64,000 bases of DNA from Rhodobiaceae bacterium (GCA_018660505.1 JABJKE010000012.1:28571-92570), one strand, 5' to 3'. Positions 1 to 11,423 are shown, numbered from the stretch's first letter. The notes: generated by a model not told the origin, from the sequence alone. Made by a program: numbers and translations.

Positions 1-15
1 CGCTAAGGCGAAAGC

Positions 16-1434
16 ATGATGGAGACGCAAGAAATCAAAGATAAAGGCCCTAATGACCCCAATGATAAGTCTTGTTATATCAAGACCTTCGGGTGCCAAA
101 TGAATGTCTATGACAGCCAGCGCATGGCGGAAGCCTTGGTGGAGGCTGGCTATCGCGCGGTCGAGACACCCGACGATGCCGATATGATTATTCTCAACAC
201 CTGCCATATTCGCGAGAAAGCGGCGGAAAAAGTCTATCATGAGCTGGGTCGACTGCGCCCTTTGAAGCAGCGCAATAAAAACATGGTTATCGGCGTGGCC
301 GGGTGCGTGGCTCAGGCTGAAGGGGCGGAAATTATGTCGCGCGCGCCGATGGTCGATATGGTGTTTGGTCCGCAAACCTTTCAGCAATTGCCAGCCATGC
401 TGGAAGAAGTGTCGCAAACGCGCTCGCAGGGGCGCAAGGCCAGATTGGTGCGCACAGAGTTTCCCGCCGCCGAGAAATTTGCCGCCCTGACCCATGTGCC
501 GCGAAAACCGATTACCCGCAGCCCCAGCGCCTATGTGACGGTGCAAGAAGGCTGCGATAAATTCTGCACATTCTGTGTGGTGCCTTATACGCGCGGCGAA
601 GAAGTCTCGCGCGCGGCCGCAGATATTATCGCCGAAGCCAAAGGGCTGGCCGCTCAAGGGGTGTGTGAAATTACCCTCTTGGGGCAGAATGTGAACGCTT
701 GGCAAGACCGCGATAGCGGCCAGCGGCTTGCGGGTCTTTTGGATGTTCTCGCCGATATCGACGGCTTGCATCGCCTGCGCTTTACCACCAGCCATCCGCG
801 CGATATGGATGCGGCGTTAATTGCCGCGCATGGGGCAAATGAAAAGCTCATGCCCTATCTGCATCTGCCGGTGCAGGCGGGGTCGGATAAAATTTTAAAG
901 GCCATGAACCGCAAACATACGGCGGCCGAGTATATTGCGCTGTGCAAAGCGTTTCGCGCCGTGCGGCCAGACTTGGCTTTATCGTCCGATTTTATCATCG
1001 GCTTTCCCGGCGAGACCGACGAAGATTTTGCCGCCACCATGGCTTTGGTCGAAGAAGTGACTTACGCACAAGCCTATTCGTTTAAATATTCCCCGCGCCC
1101 TGGCACGCCAGCGGCAGAGGCAGAAAACCAAGTCGATGAAGCGGTCAAAGCGGCCCGTCTGCAAACCATTCAAGCGTTGATCAGTTCTCAACAAAGCGCC
1201 TTTAACGATGCGCAAATGGGCAAAACTTTGCCGATTTTATTCGATAAGCCGTCCAAACATGCGGGCCAAATTACTGGCCGAAGCCCCTATTTGCAGCCCG
1301 TGCACGTAAAAGTGCCAGAGGGCCAAGATGGGGAGGCTTTATTTGCCGCCGTGCGCGGGCGCATTCTGCCGGTCGAGATTACCCGCACGCATCGCAATAG
1401 TTTGAGCGGTCAATTGGCCGACAGCTTTCGTTAG
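16..1434 (+). CDS. miaB: tRNA-2-methylthio-N6-dimethylallyladenosine synthase MiaB
   Basis: Radical-SAM motif [16 protein letters not shown]-terminal FGCQMN, C-terminal TRAM-like region; upstream of phoH/ybeY as is usual. Confidence 0.97.
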   Translation: MMETQEIKDKGPNDPNDKSCYIKTFGCQMNVYDSQRMAEALVEAGYRAVETPDDADMIILNTCHIREKAAEKVYHELGRLRPLKQRNKNMVIGVAGCVAQAEGAEIMSRAPMVDMVFGPQTFQQLPAMLEEVSQTRSQGRKARLVRTEFPAAEKFAALTHVPRKPITRSPSAYVTVQEGCDKFCTFCVVPYTRGEEVSRAAADIIAEAKGLAAQGVCEITLLGQNVNAWQDRDSGQRLAGLLDVLADIDGLHRLRFTTSHPRDMDAALIAAHGANEKLMPYLHLPVQAGSDKILKAMNRKHTAAEYIALCKAFRAVRPDLALSSDFIIGFPGETDEDFAATMALVEEVTYAQAYSFKYSPRPGTPAAEAENQVDEAVKAARLQTIQALISSQQSAFNDAQMGKTLPILFDKPSKHAGQITGRSPYLQPVHVKVPEGQDGEALFAAVRGRILPVEITRTHRNSLSGQLADSFR

Positions 1435-1524
1435 GACTTGCCAAGCGCGTGAAAACTTCTGATACTTGGTATATATGGTTCACAAAATGCATGACAAAAT
1501 GACAGGCCTTTTAGGAGCACGCGC

Positions 1525-2682
1525 TTGAGCGGTTCTCAAAAGCCATCCACAGCAGATACAAGCGCTCCAAAACGCTCTTCTCCGAAACGCGCGGCAAAGC
1601 CTTTCGTGCTTCAGTTCGACAATAATCAGCTGTTGCCTGAGCTCTATGGCGAGCACGGCAAAAATCTGGCGCGCATCGAGCAGACTTTGGATGTCTCTTT
1701 ATCCAATCGCGGCAATCAGGTTTCCATTTCGGGTGCCGAGGAAGATTGCACGCGCGCCGCACAAGTGTTGGGCACGCTGTATCATCACCTCGAACGCGGC
1801 GCAGAAGTGACCGGCGGCGACGTTGATGGCGCTTTGCGTCTCAGCCTCGGCGCGGGTGAAACCCCCTCGGGCGGCAATGGCGTATCGGCAAACAGCAATG
1901 GCAAGGGCAATGGAAAAACCGCGGCGCCCTTAACGGGAAAAGCGGCGCTGAGAACGCAAAAGCGCGAAGTCTTGCCGCGCTCGCCCATGCAAGCCGCCTA
2001 TATTGATGCTTTATTGACCAGCGAGCTGGTGGTGGGATGTGGCCCTGCGGGGACGGGCAAAACCTATTTGGCCGTGGCGGCTGCGGCCGCCATGTTGGTG
2101 GAAGGGAAAGTCGACCGCATTATTCTCTCGCGCCCAGCCGTGGAAGCCGGCGAGAACTTAGGCTTCTTGCCAGGCGATATGCGCGATAAAGTAGACCCTT
2201 ATTTGCGCCCGCTTTATGACGCGCTTTATGACATGTTGCCCGGCCCACAAGTTATTCGGTCTTTGGAAAGCGGCGAGATTGAAATCGCGCCTTTGGCCTT
2301 CATGCGCGGTCGCACTTTGGCCAATAGTTTTGTCATTCTCGATGAAAGCCAAAACGCCACGCCCATGCAGATGAAAATGTTTCTGACGCGGATGGGCGAA
2401 AACTCTCGCATGGTTATCACCGGCGACCCGAGCCAAGTGGATTTGCCTTTTGGCGCCAAGTCTGGCCTGAAGGATGCGTTGGAAATTCTGCCGAAAATCA
2501 AAGGTTGTGAGATTATTCATTTCGGCGAAGATGATGTGGTGCGCCATGATATGGTTACGCGCATCGTGAAGGCTTATAATAAGCGCGACGGCAAATTACC
2601 GCCCTTGCAAAGACATCCCAAAAAGACATCGAAAAAGGTGCTGGATGAGAAACCAAACGAGCCAGGTGATGACGAAAAATAA
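1525..2682 (+). CDS. ybeZ: PhoH-like ATPase
   Basis: Walker A GPAGTGKT, SRPAVEAGENLGFLPGD, FVILDESQN; TTG start likely. Confidence 0.95.
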   Translation: MSGSQKPSTADTSAPKRSSPKRAAKPFVLQFDNNQLLPELYGEHGKNLARIEQTLDVSLSNRGNQVSISGAEEDCTRAAQVLGTLYHHLERGAEVTGGDVDGALRLSLGAGETPSGGNGVSANSNGKGNGKTAAPLTGKAALRTQKREVLPRSPMQAAYIDALLTSELVVGCGPAGTGKTYLAVAAAAAMLVEGKVDRIILSRPAVEAGENLGFLPGDMRDKVDPYLRPLYDALYDMLPGPQVIRSLESGEIEIAPLAFMRGRTLANSFVILDESQNATPMQMKMFLTRMGENSRMVITGDPSQVDLPFGAKSGLKDALEILPKIKGCEIIHFGEDDVVRHDMVTRIVKAYNKRDGKLPPLQRHPKKTSKKVLDEKPNEPGDDEK

Positions 2683-3250
2683 CGCCCTTCCGCCGGATGA
2701 TGACGCGGAGCCCGACAGTCTGGGCCAAACCCCGGGCCTCACCTTAGACATCGATATGCGCGATGCGCGCTGGCAGGCGCTTGCCGATGATTTGCGCCAG
2801 CAAGCAGATTTTATTTGGGCGCATTTAGACCCCAAGGGCGCCATGCCCGCTGCCGAGGCGTGCCTTGTCTTGGCCGATGATGCGGCGCTGGCGGATATGA
2901 ACCAAAGGTTTCGAGATAAATCTGGCCCGACCAATGTGTTGAGTTTTCCGGCGCTGGATTTTGCAAAGCCTGTAAAGGGCGCGCAGGATTTATCGAACCC
3001 CGCCTTTGTGCTGCTGGGCGATATTGTTATGTCCTATGACCGCTTAGCGGCCGAGGCCCAAGCGCAGGGCAAGAGCGAACAGGCGCATGGCCTGCATTTG
3101 CTGACCCATGGGCTTTTGCACCTCTTGGGCTATGACCATGAAAACGAGCCAGACGCGCAGGTGATGGAAAGCTTGGAAAGCAAATTGCTCGGCGCGGCTG
3201 GGTTTCCCAACCCCTATGATGCGCCCCCTCAACAGGAGTATGAAACATGA
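2645..3250 (+). CDS. ybeY: Endoribonuclease YbeY
   Basis: HGLLHLLGYDHENE zinc motif; overlaps the 3' end of phoH. Confidence 0.95.
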   Translation: MRNQTSQVMTKNNALPPDDDAEPDSLGQTPGLTLDIDMRDARWQALADDLRQQADFIWAHLDPKGAMPAAEACLVLADDAALADMNQRFRDKSGPTNVLSFPALDFAKPVKGAQDLSNPAFVLLGDIVMSYDRLAAEAQAQGKSEQAHGLHLLTHGLLHLLGYDHENEPDAQVMESLESKLLGAAGFPNPYDAPPQQEYET

Positions 3251-4152
3251 GTGCCACTTCTTCCGGAACCAGCTGGTGGCGCGCCCTCTTTGGCGGCGCC
3301 GAGAGCTCGCTGCGCGAAAGCATTGAAGATGTATTGGACGAGACCCAAGGCGAAACCGCCGACTTCTCTGACGAAGAACGTCATATGCTCAAAAACCTGC
3401 TGGGTTTTCGCGATGTTCGCCTCGACGATGTGATGGTGCCGCGCGCCGATATTGATGCGGTGGAAGCGGATATTGGGTTGCGCGATTTGCTGGCGCTGTT
3501 CTCTGAATGCGGTCACTCGCGCATGCCGGTCTTTCGCGAGACGCTCGATCAGCCCATCGGCATGGTGCATGTCAAAGATGTTTTATCGGCCGTGCAATCG
3601 AGCCTCGACCAAGCGGGCGCCAACATGGAGGCTATCGATTTAGCGCCTTTGGTGCGCCCGGTTTTATTCGTGCCGCCCTCGATGCCGGCGATGGAATTGC
3701 TGGTAAAAATGCAAGCGACGCGCGGCCATATGGCTTTGGTCATCGATGAATATGGCGGCACGGATGGTCTGGTGACGATTGAAGATTTAATCGAGGAAAT
3801 CGTCGGCGAGATTGAAGACGAGCATGATGAAGAAGAAGAGCTCTTGCGCCCGCTGAATGAAGATGGCCATTGGCGCGCCCATGCGCGCCTGCCGCTCAGC
3901 GATATGGAAGAGGCTTTGAGTGTCAACCTCGCCAGCGTGGAGGGCTATGACGATATTGATACGCTTGGCGGGCTGGTGTTTGCCAAAGCCGGACGCGTGC
4001 CCGAACGCGGCGAAATGATTGCCCATGATATGGGTGAGGGGCGGGCGCTCGAATTTATCATTCATGACGGCGACGCGCGCCGGATTAAACAATTAGATGT
4101 GCGTCTGGTTTCGCGGGGCCCCAAACCAAGCCGAAAAGGCAAGGCTGGCTAA
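3247..4152 (+). CDS. CBS-domain CorC/HlyC-family protein
   Basis: MVPRADIDAVE, CBS pair, GTDGLVTIEDLIEEIVGEIEDEHD; follows ybeY and precedes lnt. Confidence 0.92.
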   Translation: MSATSSGTSWWRALFGGAESSLRESIEDVLDETQGETADFSDEERHMLKNLLGFRDVRLDDVMVPRADIDAVEADIGLRDLLALFSECGHSRMPVFRETLDQPIGMVHVKDVLSAVQSSLDQAGANMEAIDLAPLVRPVLFVPPSMPAMELLVKMQATRGHMALVIDEYGGTDGLVTIEDLIEEIVGEIEDEHDEEEELLRPLNEDGHWRAHARLPLSDMEEALSVNLASVEGYDDIDTLGGLVFAKAGRVPERGEMIAHDMGEGRALEFIIHDGDARRIKQLDVRLVSRGPKPSRKGKAG

Positions 4153-5732
4153 TGGCTGGTTGGCTCTCGTTTTGTGCGGCTTTTTGCGCGGCCCATCCCA
4201 AACGCATGGGGCTTTTGGCCGGGCTTATTTTACCTTTGGCCTTTGCGCCGTTTCAAATCTTGCCGATTTTCTATCTGTCCTATGGATTGTTTTTTTGGCT
4301 CGCGTGGCAAGGTCGCGAGACGCCCAAAAGATTGTTTGTCTTGGGGTGGGTGTTTGGCTTTGGCCAATTTTTCACCGGCCTTTTGTGGGTGGGCGAAGCC
4401 TTTTTGGTCGAGGCGGAGCATTTTTTATGGGCGCTGCCTTTTGCCGTAACTTTATTGCCGGCGGGACTGGCTTTATTTGGCGCTTTGGCGCTTTGGCTGT
4501 GGGGGCATTTAATGGCGCGCTTTGCCATGCGGCGCTTGTTGGCAAGTTTGAGCTTGGCGCTTTTGCTGGTTCTGGCGGCCTATCTGCGGGGCACGGTGTT
4601 CACCGGACTGCCGTGGAATTTGCCAGCCATGGGCTGGGGCAGTTGGCTTTATTTAGCGCAAGCCGCGAGTTTTATTGGCGTGCACGGGCTAGGGTTGGTG
4701 GCACTGGTCAGCGTCGCTCTTCTCATGGCGGAGCGGGCGCATTTGCGCTGGATGGCTTTGGGCCTAGGGCTGCTGGCTCTCTTATTTGGGGTGGTTCGTC
4801 TGCACGGTTTTGCCGACCCGGCGGCCAGCGAGACGGTGGTCACCGTGGTGCAGCCGAATATTTCGCAGCGTGAAAAATGGCTGCCCGAAAAACGCGAGGA
4901 CCATATAGAGACGATTTTGAAATTAACCCAATTGGGGCTGGAATATGCGCCCAAGACAAATCTTATCCTTTGGCCTGAAACCGCCATCCCCGCCCTCATT
5001 GATGAAGGCACGGGGTTTGCCGACCGGCTTCGCGCCGCCCTGCCAGCGCTCTCTGCCGAGGGGCAATTGCCCCCCTATATTCTCACGGGCGCGGTGCGAC
5101 GCGAGGTTGGTCTGACGCGCGACCAATTTTATAATAGCGCCATGCTATGGTCGGGCGATGGCCATTTATTGGCCAAATCGGACAAGCATCATTTGGTGCC
5201 CTTTGGCGAATATTTGCCCCTGCAAGACTGGCTGGAGGCGATCGGTCTACAGCAATTGGTCCGCTTGCCCGGTGGCTATGACTATGGCCCCCCCCATGCT
5301 CGATTGAGCGCGGCGGGCTTGCCGATACTGGCGCCTTTGATTTGTTATGAGGGTATTTTCCCAACTCTATCTGCCAGCCCAAAGGGGGTGGCGCGTCCGG
5401 ATGTGCTGGTCAATATAACCAATGATGGCTGGTTTGGAAATTGGCATGGGCCGCATCAACATATCGCGCAAGTGCGCCTGCGGGCCATCGAACAAGGCTT
5501 GCCTTTGGTGCGCAGTGCCAATACCGGCATCTCCGCTGTTTTCGATGCCAAGGGACGCCAGCTCGAGGGTTTGCCCTTGGGCGAGGCGGGCGTTTTTTCT
5601 TTACCTCTGCCTTCGGCCTTGGCACCGAGCGTCTATGCGCGGTTTGGCGATAGTTTGTTTTTTGCGCTTTGGCTGAGTTTGGCTTTGGTGATTGTCTATC
5701 TGCGCCCTCGGCGGGTAGCGCCCGCGCAGTAA
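4152..5732 (+). CDS. lnt: Apolipoprotein N-acyltransferase
   Basis: Multi-TM N-terminus, nitrilase domain with LILWPETAIP and PLICYEGIFP. Confidence 0.95.
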   Translation: MAGWLSFCAAFCAAHPKRMGLLAGLILPLAFAPFQILPIFYLSYGLFFWLAWQGRETPKRLFVLGWVFGFGQFFTGLLWVGEAFLVEAEHFLWALPFAVTLLPAGLALFGALALWLWGHLMARFAMRRLLASLSLALLLVLAAYLRGTVFTGLPWNLPAMGWGSWLYLAQAASFIGVHGLGLVALVSVALLMAERAHLRWMALGLGLLALLFGVVRLHGFADPAASETVVTVVQPNISQREKWLPEKREDHIETILKLTQLGLEYAPKTNLILWPETAIPALIDEGTGFADRLRAALPALSAEGQLPPYILTGAVRREVGLTRDQFYNSAMLWSGDGHLLAKSDKHHLVPFGEYLPLQDWLEAIGLQQLVRLPGGYDYGPPHARLSAAGLPILAPLICYEGIFPTLSASPKGVARPDVLVNITNDGWFGNWHGPHQHIAQVRLRAIEQGLPLVRSANTGISAVFDAKGRQLEGLPLGEAGVFSLPLPSALAPSVYARFGDSLFFALWLSLALVIVYLRPRRVAPAQ

Positions 5733-5829
5733 GCTTTTCTCCAGATAAAACAATTGCCCTTGGCGCCTCTCTCCGCCATAGTCTTTGGGGTAACCTGCGT
5801 CTCAAAAAAAATAATAGAGGAGGCAGATT

Positions 5830-6249
5830 ATGCCACGAAAAAAACATCAAGCCGTCGATGCTTTCATTGGTGCGCGGGTGCGCTTGCGGCGCCTCATGTT
5901 GGGCATGAGCCAAGAAGAATTGAGCAATCAATTGGGCGTGACTTTCCAGCAAATTCAAAAATATGAGAAAGGCGTCAATCGCATTTCGGCCAGCCGCTTG
6001 TTCGAGCTGTCGCATGCTTTAGATGTGCCTGTGCAGTTTTTCTTTGATGGCCTAGATGAGCCAACAGACCCTTATCCGGAAGCGGGAATGGCCGATGAGC
6101 CGCTGTTAAACCCCTATCTTGATTTTGTCAGCAGCGGCCAAGGCGTAGAGCTCAATCGCGCGTTTTTGGAAATCACTGATGATGATTTGCGCCGCCAATT
6201 ACTCTCGGTTGTCTCCAATATTGCCAGGGTTAATCGGACGCAAGATTAA
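5830..6249 (+). CDS. XRE-family helix-turn-helix transcriptional regulator
   Basis: HTH_3: GARVRLRRLMLGMSQEELSNQLGVTFQQIQKYEKGVNRI. Confidence 0.92.
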   Translation: MPRKKHQAVDAFIGARVRLRRLMLGMSQEELSNQLGVTFQQIQKYEKGVNRISASRLFELSHALDVPVQFFFDGLDEPTDPYPEAGMADEPLLNPYLDFVSSGQGVELNRAFLEITDDDLRRQLLSVVSNIARVNRTQD

Positions 6250-6351
6250 GCCGACCCGGCCCGCAGCAAATAAGTTTTTTTCACGCAACAGACTTGACCA
6301 TTGGGGCCTTGCCTGCCAAATAAAGGCCATTGAAAAATCGTTAAGGATATT

Positions 6352-7521
6352 GTGATGCGCGCTTCTTATGAATTTACGTCCGAATCTGTTTCGGAAGGTC
6401 ACCCAGATAAAGTCTGTGACCGGATTTCGGATAGTATTTTAGATGCCTTTCTGGCGCGCGACCCACAAGCCCGCGTGGCCGTGGAAACCTTAACGACGAC
6501 AAATTTAATCGTTCTGGCTGGCGAAGTCCGCCCCGCCGGATTGGTGTCCAATGAAGAAATGGAAGCCATCGCCCGCGCCGCCGTGAAAGACATCGGCTAT
6601 GAGCAAGATGGGTTCCATTGGCAAAACGCAGAAGTGCAAGTGCATGTGCATGGCCAATCGGCGCATATCGCGCAAGGCGTTGACGCCGATGGCAGTGATA
6701 AAGAAGAAGGGGCTGGCGACCAGGGCATTATGTTTGGCTATGCTTGCCGCGAAACCGAAGACCTCATGCCCGCGCCGATTGCTTATAGCCATCAAATTTT
6801 GGCCGATATGGCAGCAGCCAGAAAATCAGGCGGCGTGCAAGGCCTCGGCCCCGACAGCAAAAGCCAAGTGACTTTGGCCTATGAAAACGGCAAGCCGGTG
6901 GGCGCCACGTCGGTTGTGGTGTCGACCCAACATGATGACGGCCTGACACAAGATGATGTGCGCGCGCTCGTGCGCCCTTTCGTTGAAAACGTCTTGCCAG
7001 ATGGCTGGATGTGCCCCGAAGAGACTTTTTATGTCAACCCAACGGGCACATTTGTCATTGGCGGCCCGGATGGGGATGCGGGTCTGACGGGTCGTAAAAT
7101 TATCGTCGATACATATGGCGGCGCGGCCCCGCATGGCGGCGGCGCCTTTTCTGGCAAAGACCCGACAAAAGTAGACCGCTCGGCCGCTTATGCATCGCGC
7201 TATTTGGCGAAAAATGTTGTGGCGGCCGGTCTGGCCGAACGCTGCACTTTGCAGCTTTCCTACGCCATTGGCGTGTCGCAACCTTTGTCGCTTTATGTCG
7301 ATTTACATGGCACGGGCCAAGTCGAAGAAGCGGCGTTGGAGACAGCCTTGGCGCAAGTGATGGATTTAAGCCCACGCGGTATCCGCGAACATTTGGGCCT
7401 CAACAAACCGATTTATGCTCGCACGTCGGCTTATGGCCATTTTGGCCGCAAACCACAAGACGATGGCGGCTTCTCGTGGGAGCGCACCGACTTGGTGGAT
7501 GCCATTAAGGGCGCGCTTTAG
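6352..7521 (+). CDS. metK: S-adenosylmethionine synthase (start probably ATG 6355)
   Basis: [55 protein letters not shown]. Confidence 0.98.
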   Translation: MMRASYEFTSESVSEGHPDKVCDRISDSILDAFLARDPQARVAVETLTTTNLIVLAGEVRPAGLVSNEEMEAIARAAVKDIGYEQDGFHWQNAEVQVHVHGQSAHIAQGVDADGSDKEEGAGDQGIMFGYACRETEDLMPAPIAYSHQILADMAAARKSGGVQGLGPDSKSQVTLAYENGKPVGATSVVVSTQHDDGLTQDDVRALVRPFVENVLPDGWMCPEETFYVNPTGTFVIGGPDGDAGLTGRKIIVDTYGGAAPHGGGAFSGKDPTKVDRSAAYASRYLAKNVVAAGLAERCTLQLSYAIGVSQPLSLYVDLHGTGQVEEAALETALAQVMDLSPRGIREHLGLNKPIYARTSAYGHFGRKPQDDGGFSWERTDLVDAIKGAL

Positions 7522-7527
7522 GCGTCT

Positions 7528-8307
7528 ATGGCGGAGCAGCCAAAACCTCCAGCGAAAACCCCAAGAGACGACAGAAAAGGGGACGCTATAAAACGCGTCG
7601 TCTATGGCCGACGCCAAGGCCATAAATTGCACCCGCGACAAGCTAAATTGGTCGAGGCGCTTTTGCCGCGATTGCGCGTCGATGTGGGCGCCGAGGCGCG
7701 CCCTGCCGATTGGTTTTCGCGTGCCTTTGAGGCCTATGCTTTAGAAATCGGGTTTGGCGGCGGCGAGCATTTGGCGTCGCGCGCGCGGGCCCAGCCCGAT
7801 GTGGGCTTTATTGGATGCGAACCGTTTTTAAACGGGGTTGCCAAATTGCTGATTGAGATAGACGAAGCCAATCTCGACAATATTGCCATCTATGATGATG
7901 ACGCGCGAGATGTTTTGGAAGCCCTGCCAGACCACTGTCTTGCGCAAATCTATTTGCTATACCCCGACCCATGGCACAAGAACCGGCATGACAAACGCCG
8001 CTTCATCAGTCCGCAAAACCTCGATCAAGTGTTTCGGGTTTTGCGCCCCGAGGGACGGTTTATGGTGGCCAGTGATATTCCTTCCTATATCGATTGGACG
8101 CTCAGCCACATACGCGCGCACGGCGGCTTTGCTTGGCACAATGCGGCGGGCGACCGCCAAAGGGCGCCGGAAGGCTGGCCCGGCACGCGCTATGAAGCCA
8201 AGGCCCTTCGCGAGGGCCGGGTGCCGACCTATCTGGATTTCATCCGTCTCGACAGCCCCACACCGGGAAAATTAGAGGCGGATAACACAGACTTGCGCCG
8301 TCGTTAA
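7528..8307 (+). CDS. trmB: tRNA (guanine-N7-)-methyltransferase
   Basis: LEIGFGGGEHL, YPDPWHKNRHDKRR. Confidence 0.95.
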   Translation: MAEQPKPPAKTPRDDRKGDAIKRVVYGRRQGHKLHPRQAKLVEALLPRLRVDVGAEARPADWFSRAFEAYALEIGFGGGEHLASRARAQPDVGFIGCEPFLNGVAKLLIEIDEANLDNIAIYDDDARDVLEALPDHCLAQIYLLYPDPWHKNRHDKRRFISPQNLDQVFRVLRPEGRFMVASDIPSYIDWTLSHIRAHGGFAWHNAAGDRQRAPEGWPGTRYEAKALREGRVPTYLDFIRLDSPTPGKLEADNTDLRRR

Positions 8308-8345
8308 AAATCGCTATAGTGACCGCAAATGGAAGCTGCTTTTTG

Positions 8346-8379
8346 AAAGTGGGATGCTGGAAACGGCCCCGCTTTTTTT
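8346..8379 (+). terminator. Intrinsic terminator / attenuator-like hairpin in the rimP leader
   Basis: AAAGTGGG (8346-8353) pairs with CCCGCTTT (8368-8375, one G-U), followed by a T7 tract; about 70 nt upstream of the rimP start. Confidence 0.6.
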
Positions 8380-8450
8380 CATGGCCAAACGCCCGCTTTG
8401 GGCACGGTGATGGTGCAAGATGAAAAAAGCAGGAGTTTGAAGGAGATGTC

Positions 8451-9026
8451 ATGTCGCAAGACACGGCTCTAGATACGCCGCATTTAAAGGCGCCAGGCCC
8501 CGCGCGGCCGTTTTTGGAACTGGTGGAGCCAGTTATCGAAAGCCTTGGCTATGCGCTCTTGCGCATTCGCATGACCGGCGATGATGGCCAGGCGGTGCTG
8601 CAGATTATGGCGGAAAACGACGAAGGTGGGTTGCGCATTGCGCAATGCGAAGAAATTAGCCGCGCTCTATCCGATGTGATGGATGTTGAGAACCCGATTG
8701 CCGGCGCTTATGCGTTGGAGGTTTCTTCGCCAGGTGTGGCGCGGCCCCTAACCCGGCCCGTCGATTTTGAGCGCTGGGCCGGCTATGAAGCCAAATTAGG
8801 CCTGCGCGATGCCATTGATGGCCAGCGGCGGTTTCGCGGCGTGGTGCAAGGGTTTGCCGATGGTGAGGCTTTGTTAGAGGTTCAATTGGCGGGTTTTGAG
8901 ACGCCGCAAGTCTTGGGATTGGCGATACAAAATATTGCCGAGGCGCGGTTGGTGCCAGACGAAGATGCCATTACGCAGGCGTTGAAACAGCAGAAGAAGC
9001 CCAAGAAGGGCGATAAAGATAAGTAA
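8451..9026 (+). CDS. rimP: Ribosome maturation factor RimP
   Basis: LEVSSPGVARPLTRPVDFERWAGYEAKL; immediately upstream of nusA. Confidence 0.94.
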   Translation: MSQDTALDTPHLKAPGPARPFLELVEPVIESLGYALLRIRMTGDDGQAVLQIMAENDEGGLRIAQCEEISRALSDVMDVENPIAGAYALEVSSPGVARPLTRPVDFERWAGYEAKLGLRDAIDGQRRFRGVVQGFADGEALLEVQLAGFETPQVLGLAIQNIAEARLVPDEDAITQALKQQKKPKKGDKDK

Positions 9027-9089
9027 ACAGGTCGCGTCGGTAGACGCGATAAATGATATTCGACCCATTTGGGTCAGCCAATTTAGGAG

Positions 9090-10793
9090 ATGAAAATGGC
9101 TACAGGGATTAGCGCAAATAAGCTGGAGTTGCTGCAAATTGCCGACGCGGTCGCGCGTGAAAAAGGCATTGAGGTCGAGATTGTTTTATCGGCGATGGCA
9201 GATGCGATCGAGAAAGCCGCCAAAGCACGCTATGGCCAAGAAAATGATATTCGCGTCGACATCGACCCGAAGACCGGCGAGACAAAATTGCTGCGCGCCG
9301 TGCAAGTGGTCGAATTGGTAGAAAATGACGATACGCAAATCTCGCTTCCGGTCGCCCAGCGCGATAATCCAGAAGCCAAAATTGGCGATGAAGTAATCGA
9401 CGAATTGCCGCCGGTTGAATTTGGCCGTATCGCCACCCAAGCTGCCAAACAAGTGATTGTGCAGCGGGTGCGCGAAGCCGAGCGCGAGCGTCAATACGAA
9501 GAGTTTAAAGACCGCGTGGGCGAGATTATCAATGGTCTGGTGAAACGGGTCGAATATGGCAATGTGGTGATGGACTTGGGCCGTGGCGAAGCCGTGGTGC
9601 GCCGCGATAATCTAATTCCCCGCGAAGTGTTCCGCCCCGGCGATCGCATTCGCGCCTATATTCAAAATGTGCGCCGCGAACAGCGCGGCCCGCAGATTAT
9701 TCTGTCGCGTAACGACCCAGCTTTCATGTCGAAACTTTTCATGCAGGAAGTGCCGGAGATTTATGACGGCGTTATCGAAGTGCGTGCGGTGGCGCGCGAT
9801 GCGGGTAGCCGCGCTAAAATTGGCGTGATTTCAAATGACCCAGGCATTGACCCTGTGGGCGCTTGCGTGGGTATGCGCGGCAGCCGTGTGCAGGCCGTGG
9901 TCAATGAGCTGCAAGGCGAGAAAGTGGATATTATTCCTTGGTCGCCAGACCCTGCCGCTTTCATTGTGAACGCGCTGGCCCCAGCTGAAGTGACCAAAGT
10001 GGTGTTGGACGAAGACGTGCAGCGCATTGAAGTTGTGGTGCCGGATGAGCAATTGAGCTTGGCCATTGGGCGTCGGGGCCAAAATGTACGCCTCGCCTCG
10101 CAGCTGACCGGTTGGGATATTGATATTATGACCGAAGCGCAAGAGAGCGAGCGTCGTCAGGCCGAATTTGCCGAACGCACCGCCTTGTTCATGTTGGCTT
10201 TGGATGTCGATGAGATGATTGCTCAATTGCTGGCGTCGGAAGGGTTCTCGAGCGTTGAAGAAGTGGCCTATGTGCCAGCCGAAGAGATTACTTATATCGA
10301 AGGCTTTGACGAGGAAACGGCAGAAGAAATTCAAAACCGGGCGCGCGATCATTTGGACCGCGAGAATGAGAAGCTGGACGCGCAGCGCAAAGAAATGGGC
10401 GTTGGCGATGATTTGGCCGCCATGGAAGGCATGACGCCCGCCATGTTGGTGCGCTTTGGCGAGAACGATATTAAATCGCTGGAAGATTTTGCGGGCTGTG
10501 TAACCGATGATTTAACTGGTTGGTTTGAGACGGTGGAGCGTCGTCGGGTGCGCCAAGATGGCATTCTCGATGGGTTTGATGTTTCGCCAGAAGAAGCCGA
10601 GGGCCTGATTATGGCGGCGCGGGTTTTGGCTGGTTGGATTACGCAAGAAGAGCTAGACCAGCAGCGTGCCGAGGAAGCGGCCCGCGTGGCGGCTGAGCTG
10701 GCGGCGCAAGAGGCGTTGGAAAACCCGACCCCGGAAGCCGATGAGGTGCCAGACCCATTTGCCCCCGTCGCTTCGGCGCCGCGTGCGGAATAG
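9090..10793 (+). CDS. nusA: Transcription termination/antitermination protein NusA
   Basis: S1 and KH domains: [32 protein letters not shown]-terminal helix-hairpin-helix region. Confidence 0.97.
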   Translation: MKMATGISANKLELLQIADAVAREKGIEVEIVLSAMADAIEKAAKARYGQENDIRVDIDPKTGETKLLRAVQVVELVENDDTQISLPVAQRDNPEAKIGDEVIDELPPVEFGRIATQAAKQVIVQRVREAERERQYEEFKDRVGEIINGLVKRVEYGNVVMDLGRGEAVVRRDNLIPREVFRPGDRIRAYIQNVRREQRGPQIILSRNDPAFMSKLFMQEVPEIYDGVIEVRAVARDAGSRAKIGVISNDPGIDPVGACVGMRGSRVQAVVNELQGEKVDIIPWSPDPAAFIVNALAPAEVTKVVLDEDVQRIEVVVPDEQLSLAIGRRGQNVRLASQLTGWDIDIMTEAQESERRQAEFAERTALFMLALDVDEMIAQLLASEGFSSVEEVAYVPAEEITYIEGFDEETAEEIQNRARDHLDRENEKLDAQRKEMGVGDDLAAMEGMTPAMLVRFGENDIKSLEDFAGCVTDDLTGWFETVERRRVRQDGILDGFDVSPEEAEGLIMAARVLAGWITQEELDQQRAEEAARVAAELAAQEALENPTPEADEVPDPFAPVASAPRAE

Positions 10794-10808
10794 GCTTGAG
10801 CTGAGATT

Positions 10809-11423
10809 ATGGGGGGGCTTCAAACCTGCCAGATAAGTGGCAAAGAGGCTGATAGCGCGGATATGTTGCGCTTTGTTATCTCGCCAGATGGCGAGCTGAC
10901 CCCAGATTTAGGGCAAAAATTGCCCGGCGAGAGTATTTGGCTGGCCAATCAGCGCGACCTTGTGGCGCCTTTGGTTGCCAAATATGCCAGCCAGGCGCCA
11001 GCTACGGAAGCGGCGACCGAAGGGGCAAAAGCCGGCTTGGAAAGCCTAGAGATTAGGCTGGAGAGATTGATGCGCCAACAAGCGCATGGGGTTTTGGGCT
11101 TGATGCGCAAGTCAGGGGCGATTGTGATGGGCTTCATGAAAGTGGAGGCCGCGCTAAAAAAGGGGCAGATTGTGTTGCTTTTTGCCGCGCATGATGGCGC
11201 CGAAAATGGTCGTCAGTCCATGGCGCAAAAGGCCCGGGCGACGAACACAAGAATATGCGCTTTATTTAGCGCAGATGAATTGGGCATGGCCTTTGGCCGT
11301 GAAAATGTGATACATGCAGGGCTTACCGATGCACGTTGGTTGGCCCGTATCGATAAAGAAACCATGCGATTGGCGACTTTTTTGGGCGACCAATTGGGCA
11401 TGGATAGGAGTGAGACCGAATGA
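10809..11423 (+). CDS. YlxR/DUF448 family RNA-binding protein
   Basis: Between nusA and infB; N-terminal YlxR fold ([25 protein letters not shown]) plus L7Ae-like C-terminus. Confidence 0.85.
   Translation: MGGLQTCQISGKEADSADMLRFVISPDGELTPDLGQKLPGESIWLANQRDLVAPLVAKYASQAPATEAATEGAKAGLESLEIRLERLMRQQAHGVLGLMRKSGAIVMGFMKVEAALKKGQIVLLFAAHDGAENGRQSMAQKARATNTRICALFSADELGMAFGRENVIHAGLTDARWLARIDKETMRLATFLGDQLGMDRSETE

Noticed and set aside
4097-4873. 258-aa plus-strand ORF overlapping the CBS gene and lnt
   Set aside because: Out-of-frame overlap with lnt; Gly/Phe-rich low-complexity translation
6294-6316. GACCATTGGGGC in the metK leader, reminiscent of the SAM/SAH riboswitch 3' segment GACCATTGGAGCA
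   Set aside because: No matching 5' stem (GGTCA) upstream, and the motif is about 40 nt from the RBS instead of overlapping it
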